DNA of 64,000 nt, taken from NCBI GenBank assembly GCA_032173965.1, contig CM063284.1, positions 61,874,863-61,938,862 on the forward strand, given 5' to 3'. Within the stretch, counting starts at the first letter, position 1. Every line of letters begins with the position of its first letter. Shown piece by piece: positions 1 through 11,139 of the stretch. This stretch comes from Sitta carolinensis (lineage: Eukaryota > Chordata > Aves > Passeriformes > Sittidae). The notes under the pieces were generated by a model. That model saw only the letters and a program-made list of their open reading frames with translations, was not told the DNA's origin and made no database searches. The translations under genes were made by a program, and so were the position numbers.

Positions 1-2177
1 AAATAACCCTCTAATAACATCAAAATACATGTATTTTTTTAATTTATGTGGCAGAACCTCTTGACCGTAAACTAGGTGGGTGCAGACTATAAATGCTGTG
101 AAGTTTCCTGTTTGGGAATGCTCTGTCTAGAGTTTGTCTCAAAGGTGGTAGTCTCCTTGTTGCACTGGACAAAACTTATTTGAGACCTGCTGGGGCTATT
201 ACATCCAGGATTCACTTTTAGCCATAGTTATAGGAGTGAGGAAGACTGCAGCAACTTTTACAAAGGAATTTTTGGGAGGAAAATGGCAGCCCAAGGGGGA
301 AGTTGAGGTTGGTGCTTTACTATTGTCCAAGAATTGCACTGAGAGGCCAAGCACACTGTATTGTGAGAGACTGATGTATGGAAGGGATGCCAAACAGATG
401 GATTACATTACAAGGTGACAACTGTATTATCAGGAACCCGGTGCATTCAATTTGCTATGCCTTGCTCAGATTTTAGGCTCAGATTTTAAAGTGACTTCTC
501 CCTGCTGAGGCATCCTGGAGCAGTGCATTGCCCTGGAGCTGTGTGATGGTGCAGCCAGTGTTACTTCTGGAGGGACAGAGAGCAACTGTGCTGCCAGGGT
601 AAATAAATAAAATCCCTGTACCTCAGAGTTTGGCAACTGTGCAATCTGATGGAAGCCACTCGGAAGACATGGAAACTCAAAAACACAGGGAGCAAACTCC
701 AGTTTTTGGGAGAATGATTGTGTGTCATGAACAGTAATATAGAAAAACACCTTATTATAGCACCTAGATGTGAAGGGTTTGGTGTAAAGTTTGATTTGCT
801 CACTTTGTTAACTGAAATGGAGAGAATACTCCTTTGTGTTCAGGAAGCACTGTATACCCAGCCCAGTGTGGGATGCCCTGCTTGATTTTGTTCTGACACA
901 CCCAACGTCCTGAGGACTAGCAGCTAATTTCAAATTGGATGGCTTTGATTGTTACTGGTGTGTGAGACAGAATGGCAGCACAGGCTGAGGCTGTCGCTGA
1001 CAGTTAAAATAATGATCTTTTTTACTAGTGAACTGTGCACATCTTGAGTCACTGAGAGAAAATGGCTTGCAGAGAGATTCAGAGGGCAGCTTGTGTACTC
1101 CCTGTTATAATACAATGGCAGGAGAGAGTCACACTTGAGATTTCTGCTCACTTGATACCAGTTTTGATTTTGTCCAGCTTTGACTTTGTTCCTTGCACAA
1201 ACTGCACCTTGGTTCAGACCTGCTAGTTCATATTTATGCCTAGGAGAAGACTGATGTTATCTGTCAGCGTAATTTTCTCCATAATGAATTTGGTAGTCTT
1301 GATTTAAAAATTTTCTTTTTGAGCTCTGTGACCTACTGAAACTCTGGGAGCATGCTGTTTACCAGGTCACCCACCTACCCAGATATCTCAAGCTTTCTAT
1401 GCCTCATTGCGTGGACCATGCCAGTCAGTCTTGAGGGATCTCTCCCACCTACTTGCCTTCCCATGCTGCATTGAAATCAGTTACATATCTTAGTTTTCAA
1501 GGCTTAATTCTCCAGTTAGAACATCACTGGTTCACCACCATCTCCTGTGCACTCATGAAATATCTGCTTCCACCTCCAGTAAGACAATTTTCTGGTATCT
1601 ATTACTCATTTGTTAAATTTTCAAACAAGGGCCTCTGTGTTTTCCTCCCTGTTGCATTGTTAAATCTTAAAACAAGTGTCTCTCTGTTTTCTTTCCTGCT
1701 GCATTTTGAACTCAAGATGCATCCCCTGAAGCCAAATCCAAACTTGCCTTATTACTGCTGTCCAACCCGCCTTCAAACTGTCCTTTATAATGGTATCTAT
1801 AAAAGACTGAACAACTGCTTGTGGGTGTGCTGGAGTTACTGCCTGCCCAGCTGACTATTATTTTCCTGTTATTCCCTCATATTTCCTTCCCAACTGCATT
1901 TGTCTGACATCTTCTTTCTCCCATTAAGCCTCATTTCTTTGAATTTTAGACCATTTTCTTGTGTTGTGCTTATACAGCGCATGCTACAGTGGCTAGGGAT
2001 CTTGGACTTGGTGATGGTTTCCATCAGGTGGGGATGTACTGCTGGGAGAGAGGAGGATCCCTGTATTGCCTCTGCTAGCCCTGGTTAGTGTGGGACACAT
2101 GTTCCTCCATCCCCTGGCATGGCTGTGCAGCCTCCTGGCACCCCCTGTTCCCAGCCCTCCTGGGAACCTGGGACACA
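1..2177. other. Anonymous AT-rich DNA, no gene seen
   Basis: No coding exon, RNA gene or recognisable transposon is visible. The longest open frame is 133 codons (1453-1854, + strand); its translation is rich in Leu, Ser, Cys and Tyr, with no motif or domain, as expected from the pyrimidine-rich stretch it reads through (about 1440-1900). From about 1980 the sequence becomes GC-richer and runs into the purine microsatellite. I regard it as intergenic or intronic. Confidence 0.6.
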
Positions 2178-2387
2178 GGGAGAGGGAGAGGGAGAGGGAG
2201 AGGGAGAGGAGAAGAAAGAGAAGAGAAGAGAAGAGAAGAGAAGAGAAGAGAAGAGAAGAGAAGAGAAGAGAAGAGAAGAGAAGAGAAGAGAAGAGAAGAG
2301 AAAGAGAAGAGAAGAGAAGAGAAGAGAAGAGAAGAGAAGAGAAAGAAGAAAGAGAAGAGAAGAGAAGAGAAGAGAAGAGAAGAGAAG
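2178..2387. repeat. Purine microsatellite (GAGAGG)n then (AAGAG)n
   Basis: About five to six GAGAGG hexamers (2178-2211) pass into a long AAGAG pentamer array running to 2387. The array is interrupted by extra A residues near 2301 and a GAAAGAAGAAAG stretch near 2341-2352. The + strand is essentially pure purine for about 210 bases, so mirror-repeat triplex DNA could form. The long Arg/Glu/Lys-rich frames on + and Ser/Leu/Phe-rich frames on - that cross it are artefacts of the repeat. It ends about 280 bases before the TATA-like box of the CpG island. Confidence 0.97.
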
Positions 2388-2666
2388 CATTGTTTAGAGT
2401 TGTTGGCCAAACACCTTTAAAAAATATGACTGTATTTTTTCCGCCTCAGTGGAACAGAGAAATTCAGTGAAAGTATTTTAAAGATAAGTACTAGTTAAGT
2501 AGCTCCCAAATAACCATATTTTTATTTGAGCTTTATATTTCTCTTAAGTTAAATCCATTAGTAGATTAGGTTTTGCCAGCTCTATTCATGGCTATTTGAT
2601 CCTTGAATCCTTTCAAGAAAATCAATGTGTGCCTTTCCAGCTAATTAGCATAGCGTAAATAGAGTG

Positions 2667-2673
2667 TATAAGG
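2667..2673 (+). promoter_or_regulatory. TATA-like box upstream of CpG island
   Basis: TATAAGG lies at the AT-rich to GC-rich boundary, just before the CpG island. If used, transcription would start around 2695-2700 on the + strand. A TAATTA homeodomain-type core (in CTAATTAGCA, 2641-2650) lies just upstream. The box by itself is weak evidence; its position relative to the island and the downstream splice signals is what makes it worth listing. Confidence 0.35.
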
Positions 2674-2689
2674 CGGCCAGAGCTGCCGA

Positions 2690-3125
2690 GACCCCTCACT
2701 TCGCCCTGCAGGGTCTGCGGGGAGGGTCAGTGAGTCCTGGGGCGCCCGGGCAGGGCGGGCGGGGTGCGGCATCCCGGGCGGGCCGGGGGCTCGGGGGGAG
2801 CGGCGGGGACCGGGCGGGCAGGCGCGGCCGCCGCTCCCCGATTTTCCGCCCCCCTCCCGCTTTCTTCTGCAAATCAAAGCCGCCATCTGCTGTGACAAGT
2901 GTTCCCATTCACCTTTTCCCTCTTATCTGCTCCCTCGCAGGGAAGTGCTCTGGAGGCTGACAGCCTCGTCTCCCTGCTGAGGCTGCACTTCTGCGGCCAT
3001 CGCCCCCCGCCCCCTCCGGCTGCGTTCGCTCTCCGCCGGGGGGACAAGGGCGCTCCGGCAGAGAGCCGGGGCTGCGGACGTGAGGGCCAGGGGGGCTGCG
3101 GATGTTTCTTCCCATGCCCGAGGTA
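2690..3125. promoter_or_regulatory. CpG island, candidate promoter
   Basis: I count roughly 40 CpG dinucleotides by eye in about 435 bases, in strongly GC-rich sequence including G-run clusters around 2750-2820. Neighbouring DNA is AT-rich and almost CpG-free. No CR1 or LTR similarity explains it. In vertebrates unmethylated islands like this usually mark promoters or, less often, developmental enhancers. Inside it are a TCF/LEF-like ATCAAAG (2872-2878) and on the + strand a donor (2730), an acceptor (ending 2940) and another donor (3080). This is the only island in the window. No open frame here resembles a known protein, so the start of an untranslated exon or a lncRNA is the likeliest transcript. 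Confidence 0.7.
2941..3079 (+). other. Hypothetical non-coding 5' exon in the CpG island
   Basis: A good 3' splice site precedes 2941: a pyrimidine-rich stretch from about 2903 ending in CTCGCAG at 2934-2940. A GTGAGG donor begins at 3080. Upstream, a GTGAGT donor begins at 2730, about 60 bases after the TATA-like box. Together they suggest a tiny first exon (about 2697-2729), a 211-base intron and a 139-base second exon. The second exon contains no ATG, so it would be 5' UTR or lncRNA. The order is seen in the sequence; that it is used is inference. GC-rich DNA gives many chance GT/AG sites. Confidence 0.25.
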
Positions 3126-5184
3126 CCCCGCCGTTCTCCAGCATCCATCAGAAGTGATCTGCTCCTCATTGCATTCATTGCTCCCGTTTTGGAAGCAGTG
3201 TTGGGGGGTGGGGGACACGGTGAATGGATGGTCAGACCCCTTTTCTCGTTTCCCCTTTGCCTTCTTTCCCTCAAATTTGAGGACCTCACTGGTATTTTTC
3301 CTTTGTTGAGAGAAAATAATTTGAGCGACTGAGAAGCATAAGGTAAAATGTGTAACAGGCCCTGATAAATCATGGCAGTAATGGCAATGCAGCAGATCCC
3401 AGAAATGCTGGGGGTAAAGATTTTTTCTTTTCCACCCAGTCAGCTCATGCTGACATGTCTGTGGTTGCATAAGGTATCAACAGAGAGAGAATTATTTCCC
3501 CACATGAAGGAAACCTGAGAAGGACAAATAAAATGATGGCAGAAAGGATAAGAAGCTCCTGTGAGTACTTTTTTTTCCCTGCTGTAAGAGGAAAAAAACC
3601 CCTTTGTTTTGTTCTCTTGTCTGGATGTGACATTTTACACTGCTTCCCTTCTATTATTTCTTATCTAGTTCCAAAGGGTATGGCTATCTCACAGAAGTAC
3701 TCCTGTGACAGGCTGTTAGCCCATCGAGGGCTGCCAGTGTGGGCCGGCAGCAGCAGCAGCCCCACCCTTCTCAGGCTTCACTCTTCAGTCCCACAGCCTT
3801 CTCAGGAGGGTATTGAGTGGCTTCTCAGGGCTAATGCTGATTTCTTGAGAGTTGGTGATGCTTCATTGTAGAGTAAATTCCATGTTCTCAGTTTTTCACA
3901 GTCTTTGGACCAAACCCCGCTGACCTGGTGTCTCCCTGCACAGCTGTACAATAAGACCTTACCCTTCATTTGAACCATTGGAGGGTGAAAGAACTTTTCA
4001 AGATCAGTGAGGGTTAAGAACAAAATAAATGTCAGTAGAGTTACTGATAGAACAACGTCACTAGGTGTTACTGAAATAAAACTGAGAGCAGGTGGTAAGC
4101 CTGCCTCTGCCACTGCTAAACTTGTCTTGAGGGTGGCTCCAGGTTTTGTAGCCTTTTGACCCTCATAGGTGCTTCATCCATGGGAACGTGCTGCTTAGTG
4201 CTCTTCTCTTGCAAGCTGTTACTTAAAGTTTTCATTAGTCAGCTAACAATATCTGAGCTAAAACAAAAACCCTTAGGTTTCAAAGCTCCTGAAGACAGTG
4301 AGAAACTTTGGAGTAAGCTGATAAAGTCAGCTAGGTTGATAGGTCAAACTCAATTACAATTAGTGAAAAAAGGTGAAGGACATCCACAGAAATGGTTGGA
4401 ATATATCACAGAAGCTAGTGGAGTTTCCAGAAAAAAAAAATAAGGAAGTAATATGTTAGAGTCTGTGGAACTTAAAACAACAACCTGCTTGTGTAAATCG
4501 CTCTTCAGCCAATAGAAGGGAAGTTAGACTATCTTACAAAACTTTTCATTTCATCAAATAATAAAGAAATTTAAAAAAAAAAAAGCTTGAAATGAAAGAT
4601 GAAAGTATCTGTAAAGTGAAAGGCTAGAAGTTGTCTATAGAAGCCACGAGAGATGCGGAAAGATGACCTTGGAGAGAAAAGAGTAAATGAGTGAAATCTA
4701 GAGTAGACCAGAGACTTGTGAGGTGCTCACGGAGGTCTGCGACGTTGAGGATGCCTAAAGAGGAAGGAGAGCTGCAGTCTGCCCAGTGGTCTAAACCCTG
4801 ATGCTCCATGGTATAGCTCAGATGCTCACTGTCCAGCTTTGGAAGATATTTTCAAAGTTGGTAAGTTATTTCATAAGTCCTTAGTACAAGAGATTTGCCT
4901 TGTTATTGGGACTGCTCATACTGGGTATAATTACTTGTCTCTGCCAGATCTGTAAGGGCTCCCAGTGGATAAATTCTTTTAAAAGATTCCTAGTATTCTG
5001 TCATGTAAATGTCCTTGAAAATTGTCTCAAGAACTTCTGCCCATATTCTTCATGCTTTTTCCCAGTGCACTCTATTCATGTGGGCACCACCGTGCATCCT
5101 TGTTCGAACGATACAGGAAGTTTCTATGGGAGGACACTGGTCTGGATCCAAGATGTGCATTTAAATAAAAGAATCTTTCCACAG
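3126..5184. other. Anonymous DNA, no gene seen
   Basis: Only short open frames (up to about 112 codons) without recognisable domains are present. Short A runs occur near 4431-4440 and 4572-4584. If the CpG island is a promoter firing on the + strand, this would be the start of its first large intron. No transposon end was recognised. Confidence 0.5.
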
Positions 5185-5264
5185 TAAAATGAAATGAAAT
5201 GAAATGAAATGAAATGAAATGAAATGAAATGAAATAAAATAAAATAAAATAAAATAAAATAAAC
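5185..5264. repeat. Pentamer microsatellite (GAAAT)n to (AAAAT)n
   Basis: About nine GAAAT units (5191-5235) pass directly into about six AAAAT units, the array ending near 5264. The two halves differ by a single G/A position, so one half likely arose from the other by mutation and slippage. The Phe/Ile/Ser-rich minus-strand frame crossing it is a repeat artefact. Confidence 0.95.
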
Positions 5265-8200
5265 CAAAGTAAAATGTGTTTGGCTAGTACGGTGTCAAAA
5301 TGCTGAGCAGTACATTTTCTGAGCATGAAACATATTGACAAAAATTTCCTATCTCACTAGATGGGATTATGATAAAGTGCTGTGGCTTCATCACTATTAC
5401 TGCCATGTTGGGTTTTTGCTTGTTGGCTTGTTTAGGTTAACATTTGTAATGTTGCTAAAAAGCAATGCTCTGCTTGTTCCTGATTCAGCTGTTCTCCTTG
5501 TGTGTGGTGGACTAAAGAAAAGCATGCAGGATGGGAAAGTGGTGAGCCCCGGCTGACATGGATGGGACAGAGGGCAAAGCTTGAAACTGTCTTTTCTGTT
5601 GTGTTGTGAAGTGTGCGTGTGTCCTGCAGTGCTTTGTGGGCATTGCCAGTGATACAGAGCTTTGGCTTTTGATTTTTTTCCCAGGGACAGATGCAGACTC
5701 CTTTTCAGTTTGACTTGCTCTTGCACCCACAGCAGCAATGCCTCGGTCATGGCTCGGGTGGTCTAGCACATCAGGAGTGATGAGGTGACATGGGAAGGTG
5801 TTTCCCAGCCCTATGGCTAGAGCAGAGAAAGCTGTTAGATATCTGTGAGGGTGGAAGACATTTATGTCATCCTTCAGGAAGCTTCTCTACCTTGAACTGA
5901 CTGGCAAAGGTTAGACTAAACTTTCTATGCTGATTAATAAAGCCTCTGTGGATGGGGTCCAAGCCAAACCTGTGAACAGTCTCTATCTCTGAATTTCAGT
6001 TTGTTACAGCATTTACATTAAGTTGTAGATAATGTGCTCATAAAGCATTAATCTAATACTTTGAATTATGAAGCCGTTGCAGTTGAATTAATGTCTTTTT
6101 ACAATCGAGTCTTATTTACCCCTTATGTTCAACTTCCTGAAAGAAACTCCCTTCAACCTAAAATTTGCATATCTTCTTTTTAACGAATCTGGTAGAGCTG
6201 TTGGATGGAAAGTATGAGGTAGATTAGTGAAGGTATTTCACAGGCTTGGGCATGTAAAATGAGCTGCAGTATTTATTTTGCAATAGCTTCCTCCATTTTT
6301 AAACAGTGTCTAAAAGTTGTCGTGTTTTGGAAGCATGAGCTGTAAGAAAGATGCAGATTGCAGAGGATACATGCTGTTCACTTTGAATTTAAATCAGTTA
6401 GACATGCAGTAGCTCACCTTGTGAGTTTAGGGGAAGTCAGTTCAAGGCTGGAAGATTAATTTGGCACATATTTACAAAGGCGGAACTGTAGGACCCACCA
6501 GCCAAGCATTTTATTAGAAAGACAAGTTAAAATCTGCTTGGAAATCCTAAAGTAAGGCAGCCCTGAAGCAGAAGCATTCATAATCCTAATACTGAATGTG
6601 GTGGGGTAAATATATTTAAAAAAAAATTAAATACTTTGCATGATAGAAAACCCTAAATTATGCAGATTTGGGTTTTGTTCTATTTCACCAAGGGGTTATT
6701 CTGCTAAAGAACTGCGAGAGTGAAGTTTGAATATTACAGTATTTGTAAAACAAATATGTTTTCCAGTCTGTTTTGTTTATCAGCTAATTATTTGATTCAG
6801 ATTGCCAGTAAGGCAGAATTATGAGACAGCAAGTGCAGTACAATTTCATTTTTCAGTGATTTTCTATGAGTCCCTTTAAATCTTCAGGTTGACTACCTCA
6901 AAATTTTCAAGAAAAACTGTTTATTATATTTACTAACTGCAGGAGAAAAAAATCATAGCTCGACAGGTTAGTTTTGTAATGATATATATTTTTAATATCC
7001 AGATAAACTTCTAATCCTACTGAAATTTTTTTTTGCCTTCAGTCATATCAGTTGACATTTAGATCCTGAAGTTACTTGCATTTATTATAGAAATAAATAA
7101 ACCCTTTTATCAGTTTTCAATTGAATGCTTTTCAGTTTTTAATCTGTTGTTCTTTCATTATGAGAAAAGTAGATAACTCAAAAGTAGATTTTTTTTACTG
7201 TCACATAAAAAAGTCCATTTTTGTTACTTGTCTAAACTAGAAGTCCTGTTCTTTTCAATTTCTCTTCCTATGGAAATTTTCCTCATATCTCTAATAACAC
7301 GGCACAGAATTACACAATGATGAACTGAAACAGGCTGTTTCCTGTTGAGCAAATAGCTTTGATGAGTGGGTCTGCCAATACCATTGACTATCAATCGTCA
7401 GTTTACATCGAGTACGTGGGATTCAGGATTAATGGAAGGAGTAGAAGGTCTTCCTGGTAGGAAAAGGCCAGGAGGGATTTGCCAGTCTAATTTTGGAGCG
7501 GATGGTAAGCGGCACTGTTGAAGGGGCAATGTTCCAAATTCTTTCAAAGAAGTGATTGTTGAACACTTTCTCAATAAACCATCTCTTGTTTCTGATGAAC
7601 TCACCAGTGTTTGTTCTGCCTCTCCTTTTCCTGATAGGAGGCTCAGACTAAGCAGAACCAGCATCATCTGAGCCTTTTGCCTTTCTTAACCTGGGTGGTT
7701 GTTGCATGTTGTGAGAACCCTGTGGGAGTGGTGCTAGCCAGGCTGCTTGATAACGCTGCACAGCATCCCGTTGGTTCTGCTGCATCCCTAGGGTCTAGGA
7801 CAGCTGGGCACACCAAGTTTGTCCATTGTAGAAGGGTACGTGCTTTCCAAAAGAACAGAAACCTGGTGACCACGGTGTTAGCACAAGCTCCAGGGTGGGC
7901 TAATGTTGTCCCAAGCCCTTCTCTGGGATCAATTAGCTTTGGAGGGCCTTGCTTCTATTTCTACTCCTGTCATTTTCCAGACCACGTCAGTCTTAAGCCA
8001 GCTCCTAGCTAAGGAACTTCCAGCTGTTTCCTTCAGCACCACCTCCACCTTTCTCCCGCAGCCTATGATGGTGGCCCAGTGTCCCTTCAACCCCCTTCCC
8101 TTTTCTAGGTGCTTTCCTCACAGCAGTGTCCTTTCACCCCCCATCACTCACAACTCCCTCTGGTATCTTTTCCTCCACTGAGTCCCAGAGCAGGTCTTTA

Positions 8201-11016
8201 TTTTGGATTGTAACAGGAGCATTCAGATATGCAGAACTAGAGTAGTGTAAATAGTCTGGGAGCTGCTTCTCAGGAGTGTTTAGAAGTTGTCCAGGCATTG
8301 TGGAGGACCAATAACCTTGGTTGTTGCTTTGCCTGTTCAAAAACCTACCTTTGTGAAATTTTGTGTCCAAACCAGGAATACTCACTTCTTCCAAAACTCC
8401 TCCTTCTCCTGAAGTAGGTGAGAAAATAGCTCCTGTGGCTGTTTACTCTTTAGAGAAATGTCAAAAGTAGTCTTGACTAAAATGTAAACATTAGCAGAGA
8501 CAGTTCTACAGTGGACATTTGATTGATATGGACATTTCATTTAACTTACAAACACTTTAGTTTTCATTCATAACCTCAGATCTGGGAATGCTTAATTTAT
8601 GTGTATGGATGCTTGAGAGATAAGAAGTTTCCTCTGTGGTAAACTGACTTCAGTCTGAGTGTGGTTGGCTTTTTGTGTTATAACAAGAATAAAATTCCAT
8701 TATCCAGATATCATTTCTCAAACTTTGATATGACATGAGTAAAATAGTGACACTGAATTAATTTAATGTTATGGCTTCTGACTCTTATATTGTATGTGTG
8801 AAGAAATGTCCATAGGGTACTTTTTTCTGATGGACATAAATGAATTTGTGGTTTCTATATTTCACTCTGGGTTTATTGCCTTGTATACAGCACAGAGAGA
8901 AGCATAAAAGCCAGAGAAGAAACATAAAAATGTCGTTATCAACCCCTGCATGACCCTGCTAAAAGTAGCTACAGGAGTGGCCCTTCAATGCATCCTCTCT
9001 GATGCATTCATAGTTCTGAGCAAATATTCTCATATGGATCATTAGAGGAGTTACTGTATAGAAAATAAATATGTGTCTCTTTATATGATAGAGGCAGTCA
9101 GGGCAAGTTTTTAAAAACTGGTATTTTAAGTCTTCTGTAATTTGCAGCAAATCAAAACACATTATTGTGTGAATAATATGTAAAGAGATAGTATTATAAA
9201 TGCATGCTACATTCCTGTATCTGTATACCCAAGGAAAGAAACATTTTAATCAGTCCCATAATTTTTGTCATCCAATTGCTGTAAGAAAATCTCACTTCTT
9301 TTCTCGCATCTGTCACTATAATCTCTAAAATATGAATATACATTCAGGCAGCAATATCCTGGTAGACGGCAGAGAGGTTTCTGCTCTTCCCCAGACTGTG
9401 GCAAAAATAGGTGTTTGATATTTATAAAGGTTGGGGGGTGGGTGGGGAGAAAAGTCCTCTTTTGCTTTAAAGTCTTCCCATTTTTATTTTATTGAGAACT
9501 CCTTTAATGTTTTCTTTTCTGTTGGTTTTACTTCTTCTTTTCCCTCAGTTTGTTTTTCCTGTAAAGAATAAAAAAGAGCTGTGGGATAAAACAAAAGAAA
9601 GGAGGGAAAGAAGAAGGATTTACACATCCTTAATTTTGACATAAAGCTTCAGAGAAAAGAGTGAATGAATGAAAAAGTTTGTCCCAGAGCTGTCAAAGGA
9701 AAATATTACTGGAAGCTGTTACAATTTTTGAGGAATTTGAATCGTCACCACTTGCAAGGGAGCAATCAGCTGCATTTGCTTAGCAATGCAGAGAATTGAG
9801 GTTTCTTTTCTCTGACTGCTGATGCTGAATTACTGACACTGTTCGACTATTTTCTGAAATAATCCATTCCCAGGGCACATTTTTTCAGATCCAACATGTA
9901 GTCATGATTTCTGTAAATTAGATTTATTTGAAATACCCTGGTGGAACTCATTGCTTTGGTACAGAGGTCTCATCTGATCCCTGCTTTTAACATGCACATT
10001 CCTGAATTGAGAAACCCATTGTTCTGCCTTAAACCATTAAGGACACAGATTAAATTATCCAAAACCAAAGCACTTAATGGAGAGTAGCCTTCAAAACATG
10101 TATACATGTGTTTGTGCTTGGGAAGCACATGTATTTTGTGCCACCCAAATCTTTATTATTTTAAAGGGGTGACAATCATGATTTCTGAAAACAAAGCATG
10201 AGGGGATGCGAGGTGGCACTGCTTACTGACATCTCTGTAAAAGTACATGACCCAGAAATTTCCTCACTGTCCTCAGTGTCACCAATGTATGGATTGCTGC
10301 AGGCATGTGCGTATCCATGCAAGGGAATTTAAAATATTTGGTTATACATGTTTAAATGCATTTTATGTTTAAATGATTTTATAGGCAGGACACATTTGTT
10401 TTTCACAACTAAAAGCTATTAGAATGCAATGTGCCCTTTGCTGGACACAACGGGGAATATGAAACAGAATAAAAGTTTCAAAGTGCTCCAACTGCTTAAT
10501 GTGCAAAACCAGCAGATAAACTTTTTTTATGCTTCCCCTTGTCCTGTGATGTTTAAAATATCATGCTCACAGCCGTCCTTACCTTGGCTAATTCTGGCAT
10601 TATATCTGACACGAAACACTTCCATCCTGAGGTGGGTCCTTGGCAGTCTTTAATATGACAAAATGATTTGGGCTTCCTGTCATTCAGCTTAAATCACTTT
10701 TCTACCCACGCATAAAGAAAGCTCCAGCACAATCCTTGATGGCCTCAAGAAAAACACGTCTGGTCCCAGCCTAACCCTCAGCTGCATGGCACTGCATTGT
10801 CATCATAATTGGATGTGATAGATTTTCACTCTGCTCTACTAAAATTTTGTTTGTAATTGAGTAAATGTGCCACTTGCAGTTGAAAATAAATTAGCCCAGA
10901 GCAACAGCAGCTTGACTGTTTTTTAAAACTCTGTGTGTGGACTTTTTAAATACATACACACACATACAGTCATAAATATATAAAAATAAAGACAAAAATT
11001 AAAATAAAACAGAACC
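5265..11016. other. Long AT-rich stretch, no gene seen
   Basis: There are no convincing exons, RNA genes or recognised transposons over about 5.7 kb. 5265-5830 and 7400-8200 are GC-richer and hold frames up to 117 codons with no domain. 5930-7330 is AT-rich and single-copy-looking with several homeodomain-type TAAT cores. A G-run cluster lies at 9433-9447 (G6-T-G3-T-G4), and a perfect 14-base palindrome at 10095-10108. The stretch ends at the AAATAT array. Confidence 0.5.
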
Positions 11017-11139
11017 TAAATATAAATATAAATATAAATATAAATATAAATATAAATATAAATATAAATATAAATATAAATATAAATATAAATATAAATA
11101 TAAATATAAATATAAATATAAATATAAATATAAATATAA
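11017..11139. repeat. Hexamer microsatellite (AAATAT)n
   Basis: About 20 near-perfect copies of a 6-base TAAATA/AAATAT unit cover 123 bases. The minus-strand reading gives an Ile-Phe dipeptide polymer, which is not a gene. Such purity suggests recent expansion and length polymorphism. Confidence 0.97.

Noticed and set aside
2066..2470. Long Arg/Glu/Lys-rich and Ser/Leu-rich open frames on both strands
   Set aside because: They translate the AAGAG microsatellite; no stop codon is possible in most of its frames.
2874..3470. 198-codon minus-strand frame
   Set aside because: It runs through the GC-rich CpG island, where stops are rare. The sequence has no domain, and overlapping frames are equally long on both strands.
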